Shown here piece after piece: positions 59,001-64,000 of a stretch of 64,000 bases of DNA. The translations under genes were made by a program, and so were the position numbers. The stretch comes from Acanthornis magna (taxonomy: Eukaryota > Chordata > Aves > Passeriformes > Acanthizidae), in contig JAWUZG010000036.1 in NCBI GenBank assembly GCA_036785705.1, positions 15,309,501 through 15,373,500 on the forward strand. The letters run 5' to 3'. Numbering within the stretch: position 1 is the first letter of the stretch; the number at the start of each line of letters is the position of its first letter. A model generated the notes under the pieces. That model saw nothing but the letters and a program-made list of their open reading frames with translations, searched no databases and had not been told where the DNA came from.

Positions 59001-62000
59001 TTTAAATCCAAATCTGCATTGTCACATCTCTTTTGTCACAGAGATAGTGACTGTTTATTGACCATCTGTTTGGCTTTGTCTGGGAAGAATGAATCCAGTC
59101 AGTCTAGGGGTATTGATAGTAAGATGGTCTGCTAGAGACACTTCAAGGAGATAGTTTTTTAGTACCACCATGCATTCGTTCTATTTTGATCTGTCTTTTT
59201 GCCACTTACAGAAGATGGAGGGATATTGGAGCCTCTGAGAACTTTCTGTAAAGGGACTTCAGGGAGTTGCCTGTAGCGGTGGGGGAAGAAGGCCACCTGG
59301 TTAATTACAGACACTATAATGAAAAGAGTAGTAAGAAGATGGTTTGAGGCACAAAGAAGTTAAGGAAAACTGGCCTTGGCATTTTTTCTGGGTGTTTGGC
59401 TTGAAACTTAGAGGAGCAGTAAGCTCAGATTAAATGTCTAGTGAATGTAGATTTAAGTGCTGAGAACAGTCCTCTCCTCCCCTCCCAAGAGAGGGAGAAC
59501 ATCTGCAGACTTGTCTGGAAGCTTGAAAAATCCCTTGGCTAGAGAAGGGTAGGTGTAAAAGAGAAACATGAAGAATGCTGACTGTGTCATTGAGACAGAG
59601 GTTATCCAAGAGCTTTGGCCAAGATAAAACAAGTATTGTCAGTAAATACTGTTTTTCAAGGGAGTTTCCAATGACTGTGCTACCAGAGCACATCTGGGGA
59701 ATATGAGTATGCAGAGGCATATGGCTCTGATTATTAAACTAGTTTTAGTTTCATAAGATGAAGCTAGGACACAAGACCAGATGTTTGCCTAAGGACTAGT
59801 GACTATTTTGAAAATGAGATTAGTATACATAATCAACAGGAAAATGGCAAAATGTATTTACTCATGTAAGAATTGTTATAGTACCTTAGTCAAATTATAC
59901 ATGTTTTGAACATTCTTTTTTTAACTTGATAAAATTAGAAACTTTATAAAAAACAACTTTGAATTTGCTGGGATTTGATGCTTTGTGGTGTATCTTTTCC
60001 TACGATAATATTTTCTCATGGGGTCGTCACATTTTCAAGATAGATTTGTTGCATTTATTGGGTGGCCCATGGAAGATTTTCTGTTTCTTCCCTTGCACTG
60101 TCTTTTTATTTTGTTTTGTTCTTACAGCTACAAAAAGCCATGGTGGCAAGATGGTAATGTCTCTTGCTTTCATTTTGTTATCCTTGCCAATATTGCAGGG
60201 GTCAGGTTTGCAAGATAACAAGGCTCATACCCAAACCACTGTCACAATCTGTCCTTGAGGTCGTGTTACCTGTTTGATTGCCTGCAGTAGCACAGGGGTG
60301 GTCTCTGTTTCTTTCAAGCCTCTTCCTTTAAATGGGGCTTGTTCACGTTCTTGAAGTGTTACTGGAATGCACTGCGGATATTACCAGCATGGCTACAGCA
60401 AGAAAATCCAGTCAGTCAAATATCTGTTTACATTTGTGTAAATTTTAATTTGTACTTTACTAGTGGTGGGGTGGGGGAATGAGAGGAAATAATAAGTGGT
60501 AGTTAGATAGATTTCCACAGGTGTTTTTCTTGACTGCCAGCTTTACTTGACTTCCTACAACATATTTGATATGTTGCAAATGTAATGAAAACCTGAAAAT
60601 TTTTATAAGCACCTTTGTTGTTTTTTCAGACACATGAATATTTGAATGACTTTATTTACATGTAATTCTGCATGTGAACTGCTGATTGCATGCTGATTTA
60701 CAGTAAATAAAGGTAAATAGGGTCACTGAATTGTGTTTATACCTCACAGTGGTACTGTTCTTGCATGGTTTTTATCTTGCATGACAATGGAATATGTTTG
60801 TATTACATGTATAACATGTCTCGTGGTTTATGCATGCTGCACTAATCTCTGTGTTAAATCTGTCCCCTCTTTATTCAGAGCATGCTGTCTCGGTCCTTTA
60901 ATTCCAATTACGCTGCAGTTAGCAGCTTTCACTATGGCAGCTCTAGGGATCTGCATGGCAGCCAGGGTAGTGTTGCCTTGAGTGTTGCAGACGGAAGAGG
61001 TTCTGGTGTGCACATTGTTCGAGTGAGTACCTACAGGAGGCTATTGCAATATGTAGAGGGGGAAAGAATAAACTGTGAGGGGGTCCTCAAATTTATAGAG
61101 TTATCCTTTTACATATGCACAATGCTTTAATAAAAAGAACATAATTTGTATGCTGGAATGGGTTTTTTTTAGACATTAAGTATTTTGCCTTCACTTCATA
61201 TGCTATAAATGTATTGCAGGGCTTTTCAGTTTATTGTCATGAAGCTGAATTTTCTAACTGTCTTTGTAGATGGTTGAATATATGTAAAACTGTCTGGTTT
61301 CATTGTAACTTTGTGATCAAGAAATTACCATTCTGAATTTAACCTAGGCTGATGAGATTTGAACAAAATCTTACTGTTCTTCCTCCCCCAAAATAAATTC
61401 TGATGATATAAATCGTACTGTAAGATACTGTAGGCATTCGTGAAAATTCATAGTCAGAAAATGTGAGGAAATGAGTTTTTAACTGAGCACCCTGAGTGAT
61501 GTTATGGCATCCACAGTGAGCAGGATAAAGTCAACAGAATACTTCCTTGAATCCTTGAATAGTTAGTCCCTAGCATTTGTTCACTTTTCGTACTAATTTA
61601 CTGGTGATAAAAGACACCTCTACAGTTTTGAGATTTGTAAATATCTATCAATATTTTATGGACATATGATGTCTTGGCTAGTGAGATTTTCTACATAAAT
61701 AATGTACTAGCTAATCAAAGAAGATAAAGAATGATGAGGACCTAAAAATGTTTCATCCTGGGCTTCTTTTGAGATTTTTTGTTGTTTTAATTATGTGAAG
61801 ACAGTTGTCTTTACTGCTTCATTCTGTTTAAAGCATCCCCAGGCTTCTGCTCCAGGAGACCAATGCCAGGATGAAGTATTCATTTCGGGACAGCAGACTT
61901 ACTCATCTGCCACGCTTAGTCTCAAAGATGTTCCTCCAGACAGCATGAAAAAAACAGCTGTGCAGGTAATAATCTGCATGACACCATGGATTGGATATTA

Positions 62001-64000
62001 TTTGCTATTATTTGTATGGATGTATTTTTTTTCAGTAGTAGAAACTTAATGTTGCAGTAGCAGTTGGAACTAGGCCTTCTTTGAAATGTAATACCCAGGT
62101 TTCAAAGCTGGCATAAGAGAAACAGCACCCTCTTTCTGGAAGACAAAATAGTTCACCATATGAAGGAAAATAGTGCTTATTTTTCTTCAGTAGGTGCTTT
62201 GAAAGAAGAAATTTGCAGCCAAACAAGTACTTTCCAGTGAAAATGGGAATATGGCAGATGATTTCAGGAAGGCAATATGAAGCTGATTAAACCTTTTAAA
62301 GAACAAACTTGAAATCTGTTGTGATGAATTTGTGATGATGAACCAGAATTAGTAGGAGACACTCTGTATTCATCTCTAAGCACATCTATAGAGGCGGGTC
62401 TTACTACAATGAAACTAAATGGATTCTTGTAAATGATGATGCAGGAGTTGATTTTATTCTTATAACTTCAGTAATCTCAGTTGCGTTACTACAGACAGTG
62501 GGTATTGGGAATTTGCATAGCAGTGGATATGGTTTGCCTATATAAAATCTACCTCTGGCAGTGCAACAAAAAAAGCTTTCCTGATATGCTTCAAATTTTC
62601 AGGAAAGGCAGTAGAAAATTGTGTAAATTAAATACATATGATCTGTAAAAATCTGAAAATGTATTATATACACACATTATCATTTCTCAGAATCAATTTG
62701 ACATAAACTGAACAGAGCAGACTCGGATATGTGTCCATTCACAGAGCATGGTTAAAGGTTGAAATTTGCACACTGCGGTTATTTATAATACTGGAGAGAG
62801 TATTTTAATATCCTTAATATCCTGTATCCCGTAACTAATGGCATAATAGTGGCAGGCAGAAAAAAAACCTGTAGCTCAAGCCTGTAGCATTTTTGTAATC
62901 CTGCAGATGAATCAGTGACTAATTAGGGTGGATAAGAGTATGAGGTATATGGGCGAGGAGGGAAAAAGGCTGCCCGTCTCAACGTGGAGCTGCAGAGCAC
63001 AACAGTAACAGCAAAATAACATTGTCACCTCCAGCGTCATTCCTTGTGACATGGCTGGAATGCACTGTATGTCTTGACAGTTGCACACCTCAGTGCTGCT
63101 TGTCATCATACCTATCAAATAAATTGCATATGTGTTAACAAATGAGTAACATTTGTTGGAAATACTGCAATTTTGTTACTAAAATCTTGAGCTCGGGTAT
63201 GAACTTGCTCAGGGAGTTTTCTTGTGAAGTGGTCACATACGATGCTTGGAGAGCATGTAGTCTTGCCAGCTAGAGGGGAGGATTTTTATTTTTGTATGAC
63301 CTATTGGAAATTGTTACAGAATGTCTGAATTTTATGCAAGAAAAGTGCAGACTATAATGGTATCAACCAAGAGTCAATACCATCAGTTGCAATGCTAGAA
63401 AAGAATGTTTGGGAAAACTTAGTGAAAAAACAAGTGCTAAAGGCAAAGGCTGTCTAATCTGTGCTAATAAATTAGCACTCAAATTTTTGTTTTTCATATT
63501 TGTTCAGTAGGTCAGAACTGATAACTATAAACAAAATAGATATAATTGTACATGATCCAGAAAACTAGTTCTGATAATGTTGCTAAAAATTAAGAGCAGT
63601 CACATATGGGAAGTATTGAATTAATAACGCAAGAATTGAGGATTGCTGCTTATAAAATGTGTGACCCTGAGATATTTCATGTTTTTTTCAGATGCCTTTA
63701 ACAAATGGACAAATGTGCCAGCCTCAGAGACTTCAGGCAAACTACAGCCAAGTCCATCATCTCACTCCTCAATCATCAGTTGCAAGACATCCATCTAGAG
63801 AGCAATTAATTGATTATCTGATGTTGAAAGTTGCCCACCAACCTCCCTATACGCAGTCCTCTCCGAGACAAAGCCATGAGTTGGCAAAGCAAGAGGTAAG
63901 AGTAAAATCTATGTGACATATATGATGTCTGTCAGTCGGTGACAATGAATGGTTACATTGTTTTCATTTATTATAATTTCCCTGTAGATGGTGACAGAAA
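8087..64000 (+). CDS. ERBIN: ERBIN (ERBB2-interacting LAP scaffold), whole gene, 3'-partial
   Basis: This entry spans the gene; the exons follow separately. Joining 22 exons from the ATG at 8096 gives 4083 bases, exactly 1361 codons, with every junction in phase and every intron GT-AG. The conceptual protein matches ERBIN as I remember it from mammals, nearly residue for residue over the N-terminus and leucine-rich repeats. Order: N-terminal CRC cysteines, about 16 LRRs (roughly residues 23-400), the LAP-specific post-LRR region, a long Ser-rich linker, then a PDZ domain that lies past the window edge. Known family role: a basolateral scaffold in epithelia that binds ERBB2, p0071 and delta-catenin through the PDZ domain, and SHOC2, NOD2 and SMAD2/3 through other regions, damping Ras-ERK and TGF-beta signalling. 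Without the 44-codon cassette, 1317 codons plus about 91 for the PDZ end comes close to the 1412-residue human form. Identification is from memory, not from a database search. Confidence 0.97.
8285..11171. other. ERBIN intron after exon 1
   Basis: GT-AG intron of 2.9 kb (GTATGT ... tttcaatag). Plain AT-rich sequence; I see no repeat family, RNA gene or conserved-looking open frame in it. Confidence 0.85.
11172..11289 (+). CDS. ERBIN: ERBIN coding exon 2 (LRRs, residues 64-103)
   Basis: Reads [17 protein letters not shown], then [20 protein letters not shown], two complete LRR units with the LxxLxLxxN pattern and the LTTLP loop typical of LAP proteins. It ends after the first base of a Gly codon (phase 1) with a consensus GTAAGT donor. 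The repeat framing continues directly from exon 1, which ends ...EELPK. Confidence 0.96.
14070..14240. mobile_element. Probable old LINE/CR1-type fragment
   Basis: The text 'aaggattcatctaatctagc', 'gtcctggctccaacagtgatc', 'agtagaagcctagg', then 'tgctcccagtgtccagcacctt' and 'ctccttgagccatacagg', follows an order I recall from an old amniote CR1/L3-like repeat in birds and reptiles (catctagtccagtatcctg...ctccaacagtg...agatgcctagg...ctcccagc). It is heavily decayed, orientation is uncertain and boundaries are approximate. Confidence 0.4.
16508..16865 (-). mobile_element. CR1 LINE, 5'-truncated, minus orientation
   Basis: On the minus strand this is the classic avian CR1 3' end. The tail at about 16508-16530 (aggatcatagaac on the plus strand) is the complement of the ATTCTATGAT-type terminal repeat, followed by 'ttggaagggacttgaaag', 'gaccgggttgctcagagcc', 'catccagcctgac' and 'cttccagggg'. 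The minus-strand frame at 16603-16797 still resembles the CR1 ORF2 C-terminus, ending [12 protein letters not shown] before NPV. Only the 3' few hundred bases remain, as is usual for CR1 copies. The element is inactive. Confidence 0.9.
16870..17830. other. Higher-GC intronic stretch of unknown origin
   Basis: Next to the CR1 copy, about 1 kb has clearly more G and C than the rest of the intron and several short open frames on both strands that resemble no protein I know. Features such as 'ttgtcgccaaaaaaaggttgctg' at about 17391 suggest it may be decayed retroelement sequence, but I cannot assign a family and saw no matching terminal repeats. Confidence 0.3.
20071..20270 (+). repeat. (TTTG)n microsatellite with adjoining G-rich, T-rich tract
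   Basis: About twelve TTTG units run from about 20088 to 20140 after a poly-T run. The next 130 bases stay almost purely T and G with several G-runs, including GGGG at 20174-20177, 20232-20235, 20238-20241, 20256-20259 and 20261-20264. Open frames on either strand here (KQTN or VCLF repeats) are products of the simple repeat and are not genes. Confidence 0.9.
22445..22495. repeat. Interrupted (CA)n/(TA)n microsatellite
   Basis: Short CA runs, 'cacacacacac' then 'ctctctcacacacat', followed by 'atctatataaatata'. It is intronic with no other role visible. Confidence 0.8.
24377..24455 (+). CDS. ERBIN: ERBIN coding exon 3 (LRR, residues 103-129)
   Basis: Completes the split Gly codon, then reads [14 protein letters not shown] and [11 protein letters not shown], one LRR unit. 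The donor is GTAAGT with phase 2; the Lys codon is split AA|G. The length of 79 bases fits the small LRR exons of the LAP family. Confidence 0.95.
24456..25211. other. ERBIN intron after exon 3
   Basis: A 756-base GT-AG intron (GTAAGT ... ctatatag) of plain AT-rich sequence. Nothing recognisable is inside. Confidence 0.85.
25212..25301 (+). CDS. ERBIN: ERBIN coding exon 4 (LRR, residues 129-159)
   Basis: Reads [20 protein letters not shown] then [14 protein letters not shown] is characteristic of ERBIN and its LAP relatives at this repeat. Phase 2 to phase 2, donor GTAAGT. Confidence 0.96.
25302..31462. other. ERBIN intron after exon 4 (6.2 kb)
   Basis: GTAAGT ... tctgttacag. AT-rich throughout, with poly-T runs near 30280 and 30741. 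Several open frames of 60-111 codons occur (for example 30655-30990) but none resembles a known protein or shows an acceptable exon structure, and none is called. Confidence 0.8.
31463..31519 (+). CDS. ERBIN: ERBIN coding exon 5 (LRR, residues 159-178)
   Basis: A 57-base exon, the smallest in the window. It completes Arg and reads [18 protein letters not shown] before the split Lys codon. It is a clean LRR with LxxLxLxxNxL, phase 2 on both sides, acceptor gttacag, donor GTAAGT. Confidence 0.95.
31520..35620. other. ERBIN intron after exon 5 (4.1 kb)
   Basis: GTAAGT ... tctgtgcag. Plain AT-rich intron; I recognised no repeats, RNA genes or coding frames. Confidence 0.8.
35621..35684 (+). CDS. 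ERBIN: ERBIN coding exon 6 (LRR, residues 178-199)
   Basis: Completes Lys and reads [18 protein letters not shown] then TEV, a textbook LAP LRR ([20 protein letters not shown] across the junction). It ends in phase 0 at donor GTGAGT. Confidence 0.96.
35685..37468. other. ERBIN intron after exon 6
   Basis: A 1.8-kb GT-AG intron (GTGAGT ... ccattacag). Nothing recognisable besides AT-rich sequence. Confidence 0.8.
37469..37543 (+). CDS. ERBIN: ERBIN coding exon 7 (LRR, residues 200-224)
   Basis: Reads [18 protein letters not shown] then RLTLIPG. The [12 protein letters not shown] segment is a LAP-family hallmark. 25 codons, phase 0 at both ends, donor GTAAGT. Confidence 0.96.
37544..38825. 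other. ERBIN intron after exon 7
   Basis: A 1.3-kb GT-AG intron (GTAAGT ... cttttag). No feature recognised. Confidence 0.8.
38826..38970 (+). CDS. ERBIN: ERBIN coding exon 8 (two LRRs, residues 225-273)
   Basis: Reads [19 protein letters not shown], then [16 protein letters not shown], then [13 protein letters not shown], two LRR units. It ends after one base of a Gly codon. The donor is GTTCGT, a weak match to consensus, but it is the only GT that joins in frame to the next exon (G|GT TCT CTG). Confidence 0.94.
38971..39453. other. ERBIN intron after exon 8
   Basis: A 483-base GT-AG intron (GTTCGT ... ttattatag) with a poly-T run near 39201. An open frame runs from 39306 through the acceptor into exon 9, but its upstream part is intronic. 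Confidence 0.85.
39454..39526 (+). CDS. ERBIN: ERBIN coding exon 9 (LRR, residues 273-297)
   Basis: Completes Gly and reads [18 protein letters not shown] then PDSIG. The TLKIDENQL motif is highly typical of LAP repeats. Phase 1 in, phase 2 out; the donor is GTAGGT, with another GT three bases into the intron that would break the frame. Confidence 0.95.
39527..40602. other. ERBIN intron after exon 9
   Basis: A 1.1-kb GT-AG intron ending in a 13-T polypyrimidine tract and cag. It contains a (GA)n run at 39927-39948. Confidence 0.85.
39927..39948. repeat. (GA)n microsatellite
   Basis: About ten GA dinucleotides follow 'tatatag' inside the intron after exon 9. Confidence 0.9.
40603..40732 (+). 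CDS. ERBIN: ERBIN coding exon 10 (two LRRs, residues 297-340)
   Basis: Reads [35 protein letters not shown] and FLTQLPSE. The [13 protein letters not shown] segment is diagnostic for LAP proteins. Phase 0 out with donor GTATGT. The residues that differ from the mammalian protein I remember are conservative. Confidence 0.96.
40733..41058. other. ERBIN intron after exon 10
   Basis: A 326-base GT-AG intron (GTATGT ... tctttcag), the shortest in the window. Nothing else seen. Confidence 0.85.
41059..41174 (+). CDS. ERBIN: ERBIN coding exon 11 (LRRs, residues 341-379)
   Basis: Reads [32 protein letters not shown] and INLSDN before a split Arg codon. LFLHSNKLE and INLSDNRL are LAP LRR signatures. 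The donor GTTTGT is non-consensus at +3 and +4 but is fixed by the in-frame join to exon 12. Confidence 0.95.
41175..42160. other. ERBIN intron after exon 11
   Basis: A 986-base GT-AG intron (GTTTGT ... catttacag). No recognised feature. Confidence 0.85.
42161..42230 (+). CDS. ERBIN: ERBIN coding exon 12 (last LRR, residues 379-402)
   Basis: Completes Arg and reads [18 protein letters not shown] then LSDNQ, the final LRR before the LAP-specific domain. Donor GTAAAT, phase 0. Confidence 0.96.
42231..43302. other. ERBIN intron after exon 12
   Basis: A 1.07-kb GT-AG intron (GTAAAT ... ctttctag) with a T/G-rich simple stretch near 42450-42550. The short open frame across that stretch is a simple-repeat artefact. 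Confidence 0.85.
43303..43402 (+). CDS. ERBIN: ERBIN coding exon 13 (post-LRR LAP domain, residues 403-436)
   Basis: Reads [18 protein letters not shown] then [15 protein letters not shown]. The SKPLIPLQ...[10 protein letters not shown] block is the conserved region just after the LRRs in LAP proteins. Ends in phase 1, donor GTAAGG. Confidence 0.95.
43403..45285. other. ERBIN intron after exon 13
   Basis: A 1.9-kb GT-AG intron (GTAAGG ... tttttccag) with AT-dinucleotide-rich sequence near 44940-44985. No gene or interspersed repeat recognised. Confidence 0.8.
45286..45407 (+). CDS. ERBIN: ERBIN coding exon 14 (residues 436-476)
   Basis: Completes Val and reads [33 protein letters not shown] and EREAPPR. 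This stretch is virtually identical to mammalian ERBIN as I recall it. Highly charged, with no fold I can name. Phase 0 out at donor GTTAGT. Confidence 0.96.
45408..46001. other. ERBIN intron after exon 14
   Basis: A 594-base GT-AG intron (GTTAGT ... gttatacag). Nothing recognised. Confidence 0.85.
46002..46172 (+). CDS. ERBIN: ERBIN coding exon 15 (residues 477-533)
   Basis: Opens with the conserved [18 protein letters not shown] and [15 protein letters not shown], which may form a helix, then changes to a divergent acidic/basic linker ([18 protein letters not shown]) before KDVGVK. Conservation with the mammalian protein drops sharply midway through the exon. The end at 46172 is chosen because VK|TSE matches the known junction; an in-frame GTAAAG donor six bases earlier is possible. 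Confidence 0.93.
46173..46947. other. ERBIN intron after exon 15
   Basis: A 775-base GT-AG intron (GTTAGA ... atactgtag). No feature recognised. Confidence 0.85.
46948..47130 (+). CDS. ERBIN: ERBIN coding exon 16 (linker, residues 534-594)
   Basis: Reads [18 protein letters not shown], then [16 protein letters not shown], then a variable stretch ending [11 protein letters not shown]. The pattern TSE...VDER, SVQK.SEPEAE and IVNHDD matches mammalian ERBIN, with many substitutions, so this is a fast-evolving, probably disordered linker. Phase 0 at both ends; skipping it would keep the frame. Donor GTATGG. Confidence 0.92.
47131..49265. other. ERBIN intron after exon 16
   Basis: A 2.1-kb GT-AG intron (GTATGG ... 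ctttagcag) ending in tandem acceptors. It contains a probable decayed CR1 at about 48780-48990. Confidence 0.8.
48780..48990 (-). mobile_element. Probable decayed CR1 fragment, minus orientation
   Basis: On the plus strand the run 'caagccaagctccttcagtc', 'tctcacagcatttttctcc', 'ttccttggtcatgctgctgt' and 'ctcagtgtgggttctt' follows the order of the antisense CR1 3' half (ccaagctccctcagcc...ctccagaccctt...). It is too diverged to be certain, lacks the 3' tail and has approximate ends. Confidence 0.4.
49266..49380 (+). CDS. ERBIN: ERBIN coding exon 17 (conserved acidic motif, residues 595-633)
   Basis: Reads [18 protein letters not shown] then [20 protein letters not shown]. It is almost unchanged from mammals as I recall, in sharp contrast to the exons on either side, which suggests a functional contact site. 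SSDEE is a good acidic (CK2-type) phosphorylation context. The acceptor is a TAGCAG tandem; the start at 49266 gives the E-ESEEL join. Ends in phase 1, donor GTAAGA. Confidence 0.95.
49381..51104. other. ERBIN intron after exon 17
   Basis: A 1.7-kb GT-AG intron (GTAAGA ... tatttcag). It contains a short imperfect repeat with three CAGCTG hexamers at 49770-49802. No gene recognised. Confidence 0.8.
51105..51288 (+). CDS. ERBIN: ERBIN coding exon 18 (Ser/Asn-rich linker, residues 633-694)
   Basis: Reads [50 protein letters not shown] and [10 protein letters not shown] before a split Arg codon. The [23 protein letters not shown] core is the same as in mammals. Low-complexity and probably disordered, with several Ser-Pro sites. 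Donor GTTTGT (weak), phase 2. Confidence 0.95.
51289..52080. other. ERBIN intron after exon 18
   Basis: A 792-base GT-AG intron (GTTTGT ... attcttctag). No recognised feature. Confidence 0.85.
52081..53602 (+). CDS. ERBIN: ERBIN coding exon 19 (large central exon, residues 694-1201)
   Basis: A single open exon of 1522 bases. The first half is poorly conserved ([37 protein letters not shown] are the recognisable islands). From about residue 850 blocks typical of ERBIN appear: [79 protein letters not shown] and [12 protein letters not shown]. It ends in [18 protein letters not shown] and [17 protein letters not shown]. Several RxxS sites (RSKS, RQSS) look like basophilic-kinase or 14-3-3 sites. 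In mammals the SMAD-interacting region lies near the end of this part. Donor GTAAAA, phase 0. The reading frame can be opened at 52097 but that is inside the exon, not a start. Confidence 0.96.
56042..56074. repeat. (GA)n microsatellite
   Basis: About 16 uninterrupted GA units followed by 'aaagg'. The complement is a polypyrimidine CT tract. Confidence 0.92.
56285..56375 (+). mobile_element. CR1 LINE 3' tail, plus orientation
   Basis: The run 'cagttggacttgatgatcc', 'gtgggtcctttcaactcaga' then 'attctctgattcggtg' (56357-56372) is a diverged form of the CR1 3' end (gttggacttgatgatctt...gtccttccaac... with the ATTCTATG-type octamer repeat). It is less than 100 bases, severely 5'-truncated. Confidence 0.75.
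60879..61022 (+). CDS. ERBIN: ERBIN coding exon 20 (pre-PDZ region, residues 1202-1249)
   Basis: Reads [36 protein letters not shown] and [12 protein letters not shown], a conserved ERBIN block. 48 codons, phase 0 on both sides. The acceptor is ttattcag|agc; the alternative AG two bases on would break the frame. The donor is consensus GTGAGT, but the frame stays open for 35 more codons past it (see findings). Confidence 0.94.
61023..61833. other. ERBIN intron after exon 20
   Basis: An 811-base GT-AG intron (GTGAGT ... gtttaaag). Its first 108 bases remain open in the exon 20 frame and end in a stop that overlaps an AATAAA signal. The rest holds nothing recognisable. Confidence 0.75.
61834..61965 (+). 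CDS. ERBIN: ERBIN coding exon 21, probable alternative cassette (44 codons)
   Basis: Reads [36 protein letters not shown] and SMKKTAVQ. It is open throughout, starts and ends in phase 0, and has an AAAG acceptor after a T-rich tract and donor GTAATA, which is modest. Including or skipping it keeps the frame between exon 20 (...VHIVR) and exon 22 (MPLTNGQ...). Without it the predicted length comes close to the main human form, so it is probably optional. A second in-frame acceptor (ccccag) would start the exon three codons later. Confidence 0.75.
61966..63691. other. ERBIN intron after exon 21
   Basis: A 1.7-kb GT-AG intron (GTAATA ... gtttttttcag). Nothing recognised. Confidence 0.8.
63692..63895 (+). 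CDS. ERBIN: ERBIN coding exon 22 (just before the PDZ domain, 68 codons)
   Basis: Reads [50 protein letters not shown] and [38 protein letters not shown] is strongly conserved in LAP proteins. The C-terminal HELAKQE leads directly into the PDZ domain in known ERBIN (next residues IRVRVEKDPELGF in mammals), so the PDZ exons are just beyond the window. Donor GTAAGA at 63896, phase 0. Reading on into the intron gives VRVKSM and a stop, which only by chance resembles the next exon. Confidence 0.95.
63988..64000 (+). CDS. ERBIN: Possible start of next ERBIN exon, cut by window edge
   Basis: A T-rich tract and 'ccctgtag' end at 63987, giving a plausible acceptor only 92 bases after the exon 22 donor. 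In phase 0 the last 13 bases read M-V-T-E. This is not the IRVRVEKD sequence expected to follow KQE, so it would be a small additional exon or a decoy. Confidence 0.25.

Larger units (their letters stand above)
53603..60878. other. ERBIN intron after exon 19 (7.3 kb)
   Basis: GTAAAA ... tttattcag. AT-rich, with a GA microsatellite at 56042-56074, a CR1 tail near 56.3 kb and an AT-dinucleotide run near 57945. No coding frame resembling a known protein was found. Confidence 0.8.

Noticed and set aside
1..64000. CRISPR array, operon, tRNA or rRNA, tandem gene family
   Set aside because: No regularly spaced repeats, no cloverleaf-like or rRNA-like sequence, and no closely packed genes. The window is a single intron-rich animal gene.

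Overview
The window is vertebrate nuclear DNA: AT-rich, with one long gene split into GT-AG exons, and no operons, CRISPR arrays or phage features. The source is most likely a bird. The interspersed repeats I recognise are CR1-type LINE tails with the avian/reptilian ATTCTATG-like 3' end, plus a decayed LTR-like element of a type common in bird genomes. Repeat density is otherwise low and I saw no mammalian Alu, B1 or L1 sequence. The species cannot be told from the sequence.

Almost the whole window belongs to one plus-strand gene, ERBIN (ERBB2-interacting protein, also ERBB2IP or LAP2), a LAP-family scaffold with N-terminal leucine-rich repeats and a C-terminal PDZ domain. I could chain 22 coding exons from the start codon at 8096 to 63895. 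Every intron phase matches and the assembled reading frame is 4083 bases (1361 codons, counting one optional 44-codon cassette exon). The PDZ domain itself, the stop codon and the 3' UTR lie beyond the right edge. The promoter and any non-coding first exon lie beyond the left edge or could not be recognised.

Layout: 1-8086 is upstream intron or 5' flank, with an LTR-like repeat near 3.95-4.48 kb. Exon 1 (8087-8284) carries the start codon, the palmitoylation cysteines and the first repeats. Exons 2-12 (11172-42230) finish the leucine-rich-repeat array, separated by introns of 0.3 to 13 kb. Exons 13-18 (43303-51288) encode the post-LRR region and an acidic, fast-changing linker. Exon 19 (52081-53602) is a single 1.5-kb exon for most of the Ser-rich central region. 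Exons 20-22 (60879-63895) encode the region just before the PDZ domain, including the likely alternatively spliced cassette at 61834-61965.

The introns hold four recognisable or probable CR1/LINE-type fragments, GA, CA and TTTG microsatellites, one G-rich tract and one higher-GC stretch of unknown origin. I found no convincing second protein-coding gene, no tRNA or rRNA and no undescribed system. The points most worth checking are splicing details: the cassette exon, a read-through end with an overlapping poly(A) signal, tandem splice sites, a run of weak donor sites and a possible exon start at the very end of the window.
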